Source of the DNA: Loktanella salsilacus | GTDB taxonomy: Bacteria > Pseudomonadota > Alphaproteobacteria > Rhodobacterales > Rhodobacteraceae | Assembly: GCF_900114485.1 (NCBI RefSeq) | Contig: NZ_FOTF01000009.1 | Coordinates: 120,483-184,482 of the forward strand | Direction: 5' to 3' | Length of the DNA: 64,000 bases | Shown: piece after piece, positions 35,841 through 44,525 of the stretch | Numbering within the stretch: position 1 is the stretch's first letter | Layout: each line of letters begins with the position of its first letter | The notes under the pieces: model-generated | The model's database searches: none | What the model saw: the letters and a program-made list of their open reading frames with translations, nothing else | What the model was told of the DNA's origin: nothing | Position numbers and translations under genes: made by a program

Positions 35841-37118
35841 ATGGCGATGGCAGAGGCTGAAATCAAACAAGACGTCCGCCTGGACGATGTTATCACCACT
35901 GTGGTGATGGCGCGGGTGACGGATTACTTTGGCTTTTTCGTGTTTGCGATTGCCTCTGCGCTGGTCTTCCCGACGGTGTTTTTCCCGTTCCTTGATCCCG
36001 TACCGGGTACCTTGGCATCCTTTGCGGTGTTTTCACTGGCCTTTCTTGCACGCCCCGTCGCCAGCCTGATCGGGCGGCGGTTGCAGCGGCGTATTGGGCG
36101 CGCGGGCAAGATCACCGTGGCCCTGATGCTGCTTGGCAGCTCTACCGTCGCGATTGGCTTGCTGCCCGGTTATGACAAGATCGGCCTACTGGCCCCTGTG
36201 CTTTTGGCCGTTTTACGCATCATCCAAGGCCTTGGCCTTGGTGGGTCGTGGGACGGGCTGACGCTGCAGCTAAAGTCCGCCGCCCCCAAAGACCGCGCTG
36301 GACGCTATGGCATGGTGCCGCAACTTGGTGGACCCATCGGCTTTTGCGTCGCAGCGGCCATGTTCTACGTTCTGACCGGATTTCTGACACCAGAAGAGTT
36401 CATCACCCACGGCTGGCGCTTCGCCTTCTTTGCGGTGATGGCTGTGAACGTCGTGTCCCTTTTTGCGCGGCTACGCCTGCTGACGACGGACTTCGGCTCT
36501 GACGATGAAACCTTGATGAAAACGAGCCCAATGCGTCATTTGATCGCTGTGGAATGGCGCTCGATTTTGCTGTCGGCGCTGCTGCCACTGTCCAGCTACG
36601 CCTTGCTGCACATGCTGACCGTCTTTCCGATCAGCTACACGCTGCTTTACACCGATCACGCGATATCGACCATCATCCTGTGGCAACTGGTTGGCGGCAC
36701 CTTGGCGATTGGTACCGTCATTGCATCCGGCTTGCTGGCAGACCGCTATTCGTCGCGCGCGGTGCTACTTGTCGCCAGCATCCTGACGCTGGCGTTGTGC
36801 TTTACCATTGGCACACTGGACACGATGCCATCGGTCTACATCATCCTCGGTTTCCTCGTATTTGGCCTATCCTACGGGCAGTCCAGTTCTATCGTACCGA
36901 ACCGTTTTTCACCTGAAACGCGCTATTCCGGCTCTGCGTTGGCGACGAACCTGTCGTGGATCATTGGCGCCGCCTTCGCGCCCTTTGTCGGGTTGTTTCT
37001 GGTCAGCACCTTCGGCCTTTGGGCCGCGGCGCTGTACCTTGTGTCGGGCGTCATCGTGACGCTTGCTTCGCTGGTACTTTTGCAGCGCAGCAAGTCCATT
37101 AAGCCGCCCTTGGCGTAA
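35841..37118 (+). CDS. MFS transporter, metabolite:H+ symporter (MHS) type
   Basis: Twelve-helix secondary transporter of 425 residues. The N-terminal pattern VMARVTDYFGFFVFAIASALVFPTVFFPF and the signature FLARPVASLIGRRLQRRIGRAGKITV resemble the MHS family (proline/betaine, citrate, shikimate symporters). The RIIQGLGLGGSWDG motif is also typical. The substrate is unknown. The start has AAGGGG nine bases upstream. The preceding 124 bases contain TTTTGATCG twice (35723-35731, 35796-35804), of unknown meaning. The 3' end overlaps the convergent aminotransferase gene by 20 bases. Confidence 0.88.
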   Translation: MAMAEAEIKQDVRLDDVITTVVMARVTDYFGFFVFAIASALVFPTVFFPFLDPVPGTLASFAVFSLAFLARPVASLIGRRLQRRIGRAGKITVALMLLGSSTVAIGLLPGYDKIGLLAPVLLAVLRIIQGLGLGGSWDGLTLQLKSAAPKDRAGRYGMVPQLGGPIGFCVAAAMFYVLTGFLTPEEFITHGWRFAFFAVMAVNVVSLFARLRLLTTDFGSDDETLMKTSPMRHLIAVEWRSILLSALLPLSSYALLHMLTVFPISYTLLYTDHAISTIILWQLVGGTLAIGTVIASGLLADRYSSRAVLLVASILTLALCFTIGTLDTMPSVYIILGFLVFGLSYGQSSSIVPNRFSPETRYSGSALATNLSWIIGAAFAPFVGLFLVSTFGLWAAALYLVSGVIVTLASLVLLQRSKSIKPPLA

Positions 37119-38547
37119 ACCGCGCTGTGGCTGTGTCGACGTTATAAAGCGAAGTAAACGCAATCGGGTCACGCGCGATCCGGTCCACAGCCGCAATGAT
37201 CGCGTCGGCTTTGCGGTCATCCATCAGCACGGAAAAGGCAAGCCGGGTCCAGCCCGGTTTGTCGACCTCTCGTCCACCCAAAATTGACGCCCGCAAGCTG
37301 TCTGACACACGCCGGTCCAGCCCAAGCAGACGGTGCGCATAAGGACCAGCGCAGGCACAACCGCCCCGCGCTTGAATCCCGAAATGATCTGATAATATTC
37401 GGCATACCAACTGCGGGTGCACCGCGCCGCCCGCGGCGTCAAACACTTGAAACGAAAAGATCGGCAGGACAGATCGCGCCTGATCATTGCCCAAGATGCG
37501 CAGGCCCGGCGTACGCGACCAGACTGCAAGAGCCCTTTGCCGCAGCGCTTCTAGCCGTTGGTTTATGACGTCTTGGCCAATGACGTCTTTGACGATGAAA
37601 CACAGCGCGGCGCGAATATCGCCGATGACGTTGGGCGTGCCTGCTTCTTCTCTGGCAACAACGTCTTGTGCATAATCATGCCCCCACGGCGATACAAAAC
37701 GCACGGTGCCACCCCCCGGCGCGGTGGGGCGCGTGCGCGTGACCGCATCCTTGCGCACAATCAAAATACCAGAGGCACCGGGCCCGCCGATAAACTTGTG
37801 CGGGGACAGAGCAACCGCGTCCATGCCAAGCCCCATATCAATCACCTCATAGGGGCCGGCCCCCGCGTAGTCCCAGACGCTGATCGCGCCATGTGCCTTC
37901 AAAAGGCGGGTGATAGAGGCGACATCGCTGACGATACCCGTCACGTTCGACGCCGCTGAAAAGGCACCGATAACGGGACGGTCTTTCGCGTTTATCAATG
38001 CGGCCTTTAATGCGTCCAGATCGGGGCCTCCACTCGCGCCCTCTGGAACCTCAATCACCTCTGCACCGCTTTCACGCCACGGCAGGATGTTCGAATGATG
38101 CTCGTAAGGACCGATCAGGACGCAGGGCTTGCGCCCCGCTGCCACCATGTCATCGATGCCCAGCAATCCAACGAGCCGCGTCAATCCAGCCGTCGCCCCT
38201 GCCCCAGCAAAGATCACAGCATGGGCGCCCCCGGCGCCGCATTGCGCCGCCACAATCTGCCGTGCCCGCGCACGCAACTGGTTCATCATGCGTCCGCAAA
38301 ACGACGCCTCTGTATGCGCGTTGGAATAATAGGGCAGGACATTCTCAGTGATGGCATCCTCGATCTGGCGCAGCGACCGTCCCGATGCAACGTAATCAGC
38401 ATAGATCAGCGGCAACGGACCATGCGGCCCGGGGATCGCAATCCCTTCACCAATCAGGCCCGCCCTTAAGCGGTCCAAATGGTCATCGCCCGCAATCGCG
38501 TGAGCAAATGTGGTGAAAAAATCGGTGCCGTCGCCTGTCGTCTGCAT
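37099..38547 (-). CDS. class V aminotransferase (cysteine desulfurase-like fold)
   Basis: PLP enzyme of 482 residues of the class V aminotransferase / selenocysteine lyase-like group. Landmarks are YADYVASGRSL near the start, YYSNAHTEASFCGRMMNQ, VIFAGAGATAGL, IGPYEHHSNILPWRE, the cofactor-binding VWDYAGAGPY, and the PLP Lys in SPHKFIGGPGASG. A Cys-rich loop QARGGCACAGPYAHRLLG sits where SufS-type enzymes carry the catalytic Cys. The start is the ATG with GAGG seven bases upstream; a longer frame reaches 38652 without support. A divergent Lrp/AsnC regulator suggests amino-acid-responsive control. The substrate is unknown. Confidence 0.85.
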   Translation of the reverse strand: MQTTGDGTDFFTTFAHAIAGDDHLDRLRAGLIGEGIAIPGPHGPLPLIYADYVASGRSLRQIEDAITENVLPYYSNAHTEASFCGRMMNQLRARARQIVAAQCGAGGAHAVIFAGAGATAGLTRLVGLLGIDDMVAAGRKPCVLIGPYEHHSNILPWRESGAEVIEVPEGASGGPDLDALKAALINAKDRPVIGAFSAASNVTGIVSDVASITRLLKAHGAISVWDYAGAGPYEVIDMGLGMDAVALSPHKFIGGPGASGILIVRKDAVTRTRPTAPGGGTVRFVSPWGHDYAQDVVAREEAGTPNVIGDIRAALCFIVKDVIGQDVINQRLEALRQRALAVWSRTPGLRILGNDQARSVLPIFSFQVFDAAGGAVHPQLVCRILSDHFGIQARGGCACAGPYAHRLLGLDRRVSDSLRASILGGREVDKPGWTRLAFSVLMDDRKADAIIAAVDRIARDPIAFTSLYNVDTATARFTPRAA

Positions 38548-38643
38548 CTTTTGCCTCAAATAGTGCCGTTGCATGGACATTTGCACAGGTGATATCGATA
38601 AACTGCACCAGACATTGCACCATTTGCGGAAATTTTCGATCAT
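38548..38643. promoter_or_regulatory. divergent promoter with direct repeats, aminotransferase / Lrp regulator
   Basis: The 96-base gap contains GACATTTGCAC (38576-38586) and GACATTGCAC (38611-38620), with further TTGCA or TGCACC copies around them. Repeats about 35 bases apart, roughly three helical turns, fit binding by an Lrp-type oligomer. Confidence 0.4.
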
Positions 38644-39117
38644 ATGACCCAACCAAGCCCCACCAACCTAGATCATATCGATGTTGCGATCCTGCGCGTG
38701 TTGCAACGCGATGCGTCGCTGTCCCAAAGAGAGGTCGCAGACCGTGTTGGGCTGTCTCAAAACGCGTGTTGGCGGCGCATGACCCGGCTGAAAGAGGCTG
38801 GCGTGATTGAGTGTCAGACTGTGCGCCTGAACCTTAAGGCCATCGGGCTTGATCTGACGGTATTCGTCATGGTGCGTACCCGCGATCATTCTCACGCCTG
38901 GCTCGATCATTTCCGCAAAACAGTGCTAGGGATCGAGAACGTGATCGATTTTTACCGCATCGCGGGGGATTACGATTACATGCTTAAGATCGCAGCGCGG
39001 GACATGAACCATTTCGACCTGATTTATCAACGCCTGACCAAAGGCGCGGCGCTGGAAACCGTCACATCCTACATCGCGATGGAAGCGATTGCCGATCGCC
39101 GCGATCTGCCAGCGTAA
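38644..39117 (+). CDS. Lrp/AsnC-family transcriptional regulator
   Basis: DNA-binding regulator of 157 residues. The N-terminal winged helix-turn-helix is textbook: LDHIDVAILRVLQRDASLSQREVADRVGLSQNACWRRMTRLKEAGVI. The C-terminal RAM ligand-binding domain includes FYRIAGDYDYMLKIAARDMNHFD and ends with a strand typical of Lrp octamers. It is divergent from the class V aminotransferase, its likely target, and convergent (10 bases) with the ROK kinase gene. Confidence 0.94.
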   Translation: MTQPSPTNLDHIDVAILRVLQRDASLSQREVADRVGLSQNACWRRMTRLKEAGVIECQTVRLNLKAIGLDLTVFVMVRTRDHSHAWLDHFRKTVLGIENVIDFYRIAGDYDYMLKIAARDMNHFDLIYQRLTKGAALETVTSYIAMEAIADRRDLPA

Positions 39118-39127
39118 TGCATAAGGC

Positions 39128-40210
39128 TTATGCCGTCAGACTGTCCGCATAGGCCAGCCGTGCGGCACGCACAGCGCCAAACACGCCTGCGCGATTACCA
39201 AGCTGGCTGATGCGGCAGTCCGGCATGGGATGCCCGTCAGGCAAAGCCTGCGCCAATGCGGCCGTTATCCGCGCCAGTAGTGCGGGTTGCGACCCAATCC
39301 CGCCGCCAAAAGCAAAGACAGCTGGATTGACGATGGCGTCGATGGATAACACGGCCAGTGCCGTGCGCTGCGCCAAGCGCTCCATCACGGCGTCCAGTGC
39401 AGGGTCGATTTGCGCGTCTTTTGTAATTTCCCGCAATGTTTGCCCGGCGTGCGTGCCACCACTGGCGCGGTAGTCTTTCACAAGGGCCGCGCCTGATACG
39501 ACACTTTCCAGCGCGCCGCAGCCGCGGGTTGCTGGATCGAAAGGATTGCCGCCAATTGGCAAGGCTGCGACCTCTCCTGCGGCACCAAGCGCCCCGCGCA
39601 AAATACGGTCGCCCCACGCTAGGCCCATGCCGATCCCCGTGCCCAAGGCCACAAAAGCCAGCCCGCCAAATGCGGCCGCCGGCAGGGTGCCGTGACCCAG
39701 CCAGACCTCGCCCAAGGCGGCAAAGTTCACGTCGTTTTCAACAGCTGTTGGCACGCCGAGGCGATCTGAAAGCAGCGCACGCATGTTGCGCCCATCAAAG
39801 CCGCGCAGGTTTGGGGCCCGGTCCAAGTGACCCGTCACCGGATGCACTGTTCCGGGCAATCCGACACCAGCAGCGAGCAGCGGCGCACCGGTTTGCAGCA
39901 TCATCTGCGATAGATGAGAGGTCACAAGGTCCAGGACGGCGTCGCCCCCTTCGGGCGGCGTTGTAGACCGGACTTCTGCAATCAGCGTGCCATTTAAATC
40001 AGTCAGGACCGATTGCACCTTTGTGCCGCCGATGTCTGCACCAAACAGGCACCCGGCCGTGGCGGTAAAGCGCCCGGTCCCGTCCAGCCAACCCGCATCC
40101 ATCAGCAGCGCGTCTGGCACATCTTGCGCAAAGCGCAATTGTCGCGGCAACCATTCCTTTACCGCAGGCGTCAGCGCTGCGGCGGGTGTGCGCAGTTCCT
40201 TATTCATCAT
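39128..40210 (-). CDS. ROK-family sugar kinase
   Basis: Probable ATP-dependent sugar or amino-sugar kinase of 360 residues. After an unusual N-terminal stretch of about 55 residues comes the ATP-phosphate motif FGADIGGTKVQSVLTDLNG. It is followed by VGLPGTVHPVTG, the sugar-binding AVENDVNFAALGEVWLGHG with catalytic Asp, and LGTGIGMGLAWGDRILRGALGAAGE. The zinc motif C-x-C-G-x-x-G-C-x-E of many ROK proteins is reduced to RGCGALES. There is no helix-turn-helix, so this is a kinase and not a repressor. It is last in the sugar-importer operon, overlapping the ATPase gene by ATGA. Phosphorylation of the imported (amino)sugar is inferred. Confidence 0.85.
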   Translation of the reverse strand: MMNKELRTPAAALTPAVKEWLPRQLRFAQDVPDALLMDAGWLDGTGRFTATAGCLFGADIGGTKVQSVLTDLNGTLIAEVRSTTPPEGGDAVLDLVTSHLSQMMLQTGAPLLAAGVGLPGTVHPVTGHLDRAPNLRGFDGRNMRALLSDRLGVPTAVENDVNFAALGEVWLGHGTLPAAAFGGLAFVALGTGIGMGLAWGDRILRGALGAAGEVAALPIGGNPFDPATRGCGALESVVSGAALVKDYRASGGTHAGQTLREITKDAQIDPALDAVMERLAQRTALAVLSIDAIVNPAVFAFGGGIGSQPALLARITAALAQALPDGHPMPDCRISQLGNRAGVFGAVRAARLAYADSLTA

Positions 40211-41247
40211 GCCCGGCCCATCGCCTTTTCGGTCGCGGCATCGAACAGATGCACCTGGCCGCGCGGTGCCTTGGCCGTGACGGTTGACCCAATAGCGACC
40301 GTGCCATGGGCAGGAGCCGTCGAGATGATCGACCGGCCCGCCACGGTAAAGTGCACCAGCGTTTCTGGGCCAAGCGGTTCGACAGCGGTCACGGTGCCGG
40401 TCAGGGTCAGCCCCGGATCTGCAATCTGACTGCCGACCAGCAAATCATGCGGGCGCACACCTGCCAGCAAGGTCGGCGCGCCTTCGGCAAGGGTCACGAC
40501 ACCGCCGGTTTGCGTGGCGGGGACGATATTCATCGAAGGCGTACCGATAAACTGGGCGGTAAAGACGTCAACGGGGTTATCGTAAACCTCCATCGGGGGG
40601 GCGGCCTGCAGGATGTGACCGTCTTTCATCACGACGATCCGGTCGGCCATCGTCATCGCCTCGACTTGATCGTGGGTGACATAGGCAATGGTGGTGCCAA
40701 GGCGTCGGTGTAGGTCCTTAATCTCGATCCGCATCTGGGCGCGCAGTTGGGCGTCAAGGTTGGACAGCGGCTCGTCGAACAGGAACCCTGCCGGATCACG
40801 CACCATCGCCCGCCCAATCGCGACGCGCTGCCGCTGGCCGCCAGACAAATCCGAAGGGCGGCGATCCAGCAACGGCGTCAGGCCCAGTAGCGCGCCCGCC
40901 TCTTCAACCTTTTTAGCCTTTTCGTCCTTGGACAACTTAGAAGTATAAAGCCCGAAGGCGATGTTTTGGCGCACGGTCATATGGGGGTAGATCGCGTAGT
41001 TCTGGAACACCATCGCCAGATTACGCTCTTTGGGGTCAACCTCGTTCACGACGCGGTCGCCAATCCTGATCTCGCCGCCCGACACTTCCTCTAGCCCCGC
41101 AATCATCCGCAGCGTGGTGGATTTGCCGCAGCCAGAAGGACCAACGAAGACAACGAATTCGCCATCGGGGATCACCAGATTGATGCCGTGGATCACTTTG
41201 GTTTTGCCGTAGGCCTTGACCAGACCGCGCAGTTCAAATTTGGCCAT
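40207..41247 (-). CDS. sugar ABC transporter ATP-binding protein (MalK/UgpC type)
   Basis: ATPase of a carbohydrate importer, 346 residues. Walker A is GPSGCGKST, the Q-loop FQNYAIYPHMTV, the signature LSGGQRQRVAIGRA, Walker B FLFDEPLSNLDAQ, and the switch His lies in YVTHDQVEAMTMADR. A C-terminal TOBE-type domain (ILAGVRPHDLLV region, RSIISTAPAHGTVAIGS) marks the MalK/UgpC subfamily, where it can bind regulators. The gene overlaps the lyase gene by one base (TAATG) and the ROK kinase by four. It belongs with the two permeases and binding protein upstream. Confidence 0.94.
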   Translation of the reverse strand: MAKFELRGLVKAYGKTKVIHGINLVIPDGEFVVFVGPSGCGKSTTLRMIAGLEEVSGGEIRIGDRVVNEVDPKERNLAMVFQNYAIYPHMTVRQNIAFGLYTSKLSKDEKAKKVEEAGALLGLTPLLDRRPSDLSGGQRQRVAIGRAMVRDPAGFLFDEPLSNLDAQLRAQMRIEIKDLHRRLGTTIAYVTHDQVEAMTMADRIVVMKDGHILQAAPPMEVYDNPVDVFTAQFIGTPSMNIVPATQTGGVVTLAEGAPTLLAGVRPHDLLVGSQIADPGLTLTGTVTAVEPLGPETLVHFTVAGRSIISTAPAHGTVAIGSTVTAKAPRGQVHLFDAATEKAMGRA

Positions 41248-42725
41248 TAGCGGGTCTCCATCAAAGCAGTGAATGCGGTGTCGAGCGCTTGCTGTGCGGC
41301 GTGTTCTTGGGCGGTTTGCTCAAAGTTGTTTAGGGCTGTGCGGTAAGCGGCGATTGCCTCGCGCATTGGTGCGGCTGCGGGGCCGCCAAAGCGGTCGCGA
41401 ACTTGTACGAAGTAGGCCGGGGAAACGGCCTCGGCAAAACCGGCAAGCTGCATCTGCGTGTCCCGGCCGACAACATCGCGAAAGGCAGTTCGGAATGGCT
41501 TATAGCCGCCCGCCGCCAGACTTTGCTGCGCAGCCACTACGGCCTTTGCGGTTTGAGCTGCAATTTCGTGGGCTTGGCGAAAGGAAATACCTTCCTGCCG
41601 CACCAGCGTATCCGCCAATTCGGTGATCGTGATGCAGGCCCGGTCAATGTTTTGCGCGACGCGGTCATCGTTGATCCGCAATGCTGGCACAAAGGCCGCA
41701 AGCAGACGCAGTACGCGGTTTCCCACTTCGAACGCGCTATAGCCTGCGGCCTGCGTCTCGCCTTCGCTGTCGTTCATGTCGGTAAAGGGAGTGTTGTGCA
41801 TGATGTCTTTCATCATGCGGGCGCGCCCGACGGTCTGGGACGCAAGATGGCGCATATGCTCGATCGGGACCGGATTGCGTTTTTGCGGCATGATCGAGGA
41901 GATCTGCACGAAAGCATTCGGGACATAAATCTGACCAACCTCGAAGCTGGACCAGACCTGAAAATCCTGCACCAGCCGCCCCAGATGCAGAAACAGCAGC
42001 TCTACCGCGCTGTAGGATGCGGTGATGTAATCCACGGCGGCGATACAGCTGTATGAATTGCGCTGCGGGGCCGCGAACCCCAGCAGATCCGCCATCAGCT
42101 GCCGGTCGATGGGAAAGCCGGATGTGGTGATCGCTGCGGCACCCATAGAGGATAGATCAACGGCGCAACGCGCCTCTTGCAACCGTTCAATGTCGCGGAT
42201 CAGCACTTCGATCGCGGCGGATAGGTAATGACCAAAGGTTGTCGGTTGTGCTGGCTGGCCGTGGGTATAAGCCACAATAAGTGTGCCGCTTTCTCGCTCT
42301 GCAGTGTCAATCAAGGCGGACAGCAAAGCACGCGCTTCGGCAAGCATGGCGTCCAGCCGTGACTTCAGCGACATTTTGAACAGGGTATGATCAATGTCAT
42401 TGCGCGACCGCGCTGTATGTAGGCGCCCGCCCGTATCGGCCCCAACCCGTGCCTTTAGTTCCGCCTCTCGCAAAAAGAAGTAGTCTTCAACCTCGCCGGT
42501 ATAGGTCAAGGCGTTCGGATCAATCTGGCGGTCAATCTCTACCAAGGCGGCCGCGATTTGCGCTGCGGCATCCGTAGGAAGGATGCCCGTATGGTGCAGC
42601 ACCACCAGATGGGCGCGGTCGATCCGGCGAAAACCTTCGGCGTGATCATGGCGTGCATGATCAAACAGGGGGCCAAGTACCGTGTCTTTGTAGACGGGAT
42701 CGGGAAAGGTGGTGGTATCAGTCAT
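41247..42725 (-). CDS. argininosuccinate lyase-like enzyme (fumarase/aspartase superfamily)
   Basis: Lyase of 492 residues expected to eliminate fumarate from a substituted succinyl or malyl group. Superfamily motifs are LHTARSRNDIDHTLFKM, YTHGQPAQPTTFGHYLSA and the mobile loop SSIMPQKRNP, which holds the catalytic Ser region. These match argininosuccinate lyase better than fumarase. It sits inside a sugar ABC operon with no other arginine gene nearby, so a classical ArgH role is doubtful. It may cleave a C4-dicarboxylate conjugate of an amino sugar, which is inference. I chose the ATG at 42725 (AAGGA five bases upstream); an ATG at 42731 overlaps the permease stop. A longer open frame to 43010 is a shadow of the permease. 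Confidence 0.85.
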   Translation of the reverse strand: MTDTTTFPDPVYKDTVLGPLFDHARHDHAEGFRRIDRAHLVVLHHTGILPTDAAAQIAAALVEIDRQIDPNALTYTGEVEDYFFLREAELKARVGADTGGRLHTARSRNDIDHTLFKMSLKSRLDAMLAEARALLSALIDTAERESGTLIVAYTHGQPAQPTTFGHYLSAAIEVLIRDIERLQEARCAVDLSSMGAAAITTSGFPIDRQLMADLLGFAAPQRNSYSCIAAVDYITASYSAVELLFLHLGRLVQDFQVWSSFEVGQIYVPNAFVQISSIMPQKRNPVPIEHMRHLASQTVGRARMMKDIMHNTPFTDMNDSEGETQAAGYSAFEVGNRVLRLLAAFVPALRINDDRVAQNIDRACITITELADTLVRQEGISFRQAHEIAAQTAKAVVAAQQSLAAGGYKPFRTAFRDVVGRDTQMQLAGFAEAVSPAYFVQVRDRFGGPAAAPMREAIAAYRTALNNFEQTAQEHAAQQALDTAFTALMETR

Positions 42726-42727
42726 GG

Positions 42728-43585
42728 TCATCCTTTGAGGCCCGCAAGCATGACGCCGCGCACGATGTAGCGTTGCAGGACCAGAAACACGACCAGCGTT
42801 GGGATCGTCGCAATGGCGGCCCCGGTCATGATCATTTCCCACTGAATCGCCTGTTCGACAGCAAAGCTGGTTAGGCCGACAGGCAGCGTGTAAAGTTCTT
42901 TGGACGTGGTCGAAATCAGCGGCCAAAAGAACGCGGTCCAGTTGCCCAGAAAGGTAAAGATCGCCAGCGCCGACAGCGCTGGTGTCACCAGCGGCATCGC
43001 GATTTTCCACCAGATCGTGAATTCATTCAGGCCGTCCATGCGTGCGGCTTCGATGAAATCATCCGGCACAGTTTCAAAGAACTGCTTCATCAAAAAGGTA
43101 CCGAAGGCCGTCATCATCCCCGGAAACATGATGCCCCAGTAGCTGTCGAGCCACCCAAAGTTGGCCGACATCAGATACCAAGGGATCACCAGCATTTCGG
43201 TGGGGATCATTAGGGTCGACAGGATCGCGATAAAGACGAACTGCCGCCCACGAAACCGGAACTTCGCCAGCGTGTAACCGACAAGGCTGTCAAAAAAGAT
43301 ATTGGACGCCGTCACGCAAATCGCAACAAAGGACGAGTTCAAGAACCAGCGCGGAAACTGCCCCTCTGTCAGGACCTCGATGTAGTTGGCCAGTGTCGGG
43401 CTTTGCGGGATCAGGCGCAAATCGTAAATCTGGCTCGAGGTTTTGAGCGAGGTCGAGAACATGAACAAGATCGGCGTGATCATCAGCAGGCCGCCAATGA
43501 ACAATACCGTCCACATCACGATCCGCCCAGGCTTAATCCGCGACATCGGCAGCGGCGGCGATAGGGTTGTGTCTATTGCGGCCAT
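42728..43585 (-). CDS. sugar ABC transporter permease (MalG type)
   Basis: Inner-membrane permease of 285 residues with six helices. The first is IVMWTVLFIGGLLMITPILFMF. The EAA loop EAARMDGLNEFTIWWKIAMPLV docks the ATPase. The IPTEMLVIPWYLM segment is typical of MalG-like carbohydrate permeases. The start overlaps the stop of the MalF-type permease gene (TGATG). Paired with the adjacent permease and binding protein, it makes a CUT1-type importer. Confidence 0.93.
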   Translation of the reverse strand: MAAIDTTLSPPLPMSRIKPGRIVMWTVLFIGGLLMITPILFMFSTSLKTSSQIYDLRLIPQSPTLANYIEVLTEGQFPRWFLNSSFVAICVTASNIFFDSLVGYTLAKFRFRGRQFVFIAILSTLMIPTEMLVIPWYLMSANFGWLDSYWGIMFPGMMTAFGTFLMKQFFETVPDDFIEAARMDGLNEFTIWWKIAMPLVTPALSALAIFTFLGNWTAFFWPLISTTSKELYTLPVGLTSFAVEQAIQWEMIMTGAAIATIPTLVVFLVLQRYIVRGVMLAGLKG

Positions 43586-44499
43586 CAGCGTGTCCTTAGG
43601 ATCCAAAGTTGCAGCAAAGAAATGAACAGCAGGATCGTAAACAGCACGACCGTTTGCGCCGCAGCGGCGCCCATCTGGTACGAATTAAAGGCGGTCTGAT
43701 AGATCATCAGCACCAGCGGTTTGGTGGTTCCAAGCGGGCCGCCCGGATCATTCGTGGTCATGTTGTAGACTTGGTCGAAAATGCGCAGGAACCCGATGGA
43801 CGAGAACACGACAAGGAACACGGTCGTTGGTTTCAAAAGCGGCAGTGTAATCTTGCGCAGGATGGCGAAGTCACCAACGCCGTCAATCTTGGCTGCCTCG
43901 TAATAGGTTTGCGGGATCGACCGCAGACCCGCCATAAAGATGATGATCTGAAACCCCAGACCCGCCCAAATCGCCGTTACCATGATGGACGGCAGCGCCC
44001 AAGTGGTAGACCGCAGAAAATCAAGCTGCCCCATACCCACACTGCCCAGCACCGAATTGATCACGCCGGTTGGGGCCGGCTGATAAAACCAGCGCCAGAC
44101 CCAACCCATCGCCGAGGCGGTGGTGATAAACGGCAGGAAATACAGCGCCCGCAGAAACGTATGCCCAAACCGGATCCGGTCGAGGAAGTAGGCGATCAAA
44201 AAGGACAATAGCAGACTGATCGGCGTGCCAATAATCAGATACGCAAAGGTGTTGCGAAACACCTTCCAGAACTCGGCCGAGGCAAACATGTCGCGGTAAT
44301 TTTGCAGCCCGATATAGGCGGGCTTTGACATCAGGTTCCAATCAGTGAACGACAGCCGGAAGGCATCGATCGTCGGATAGAACCGGATGACACTATAGAA
44401 AAGGACGGGTAGGGCCAAAAAGGCCCAAACCCAGATTGCGCGCCGCGTGCGCATCGACAGGCGCGGCGCGGATTGCGGTGATGTCGTGTCCATCGCCAT
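43585..44499 (-). CDS. sugar ABC transporter permease (MalF type)
   Basis: Inner-membrane permease of 304 residues. It begins with helix IWVWAFLALPVLFYSVIRF and has the SFTDWNLMSKPAYIGLQNYRD periplasmic loop seen in MalF/UgpA permeases. The EAA loop is EAAKIDGVGDFAILRKITLPLL. It is second in the operon, 26 bases after the binding protein and overlapping the MalG-type gene by one base. Confidence 0.93.
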   Translation of the reverse strand: MAMDTTSPQSAPRLSMRTRRAIWVWAFLALPVLFYSVIRFYPTIDAFRLSFTDWNLMSKPAYIGLQNYRDMFASAEFWKVFRNTFAYLIIGTPISLLLSFLIAYFLDRIRFGHTFLRALYFLPFITTASAMGWVWRWFYQPAPTGVINSVLGSVGMGQLDFLRSTTWALPSIMVTAIWAGLGFQIIIFMAGLRSIPQTYYEAAKIDGVGDFAILRKITLPLLKPTTVFLVVFSSIGFLRIFDQVYNMTTNDPGGPLGTTKPLVLMIYQTAFNSYQMGAAAAQTVVLFTILLFISLLQLWILRTR

Positions 44500-44525
44500 G
44501 TCAGCGTCGCTCCTCTCGCTGCCGC

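Noticed and set aside
41247..42725. Calling the lyase ArgH (arginine biosynthesis)
   Set aside because: Motifs are ArgH-like but it lies within a sugar-importer operon with no arginine synthesis gene nearby; kept as lyase-like.
42732..43010. Extended N-terminus of the lyase frame (about 95 extra codons)
   Set aside because: It lies inside the permease gene, has shadow-like composition, and the lyase proper begins with a good ribosome site at 42725.
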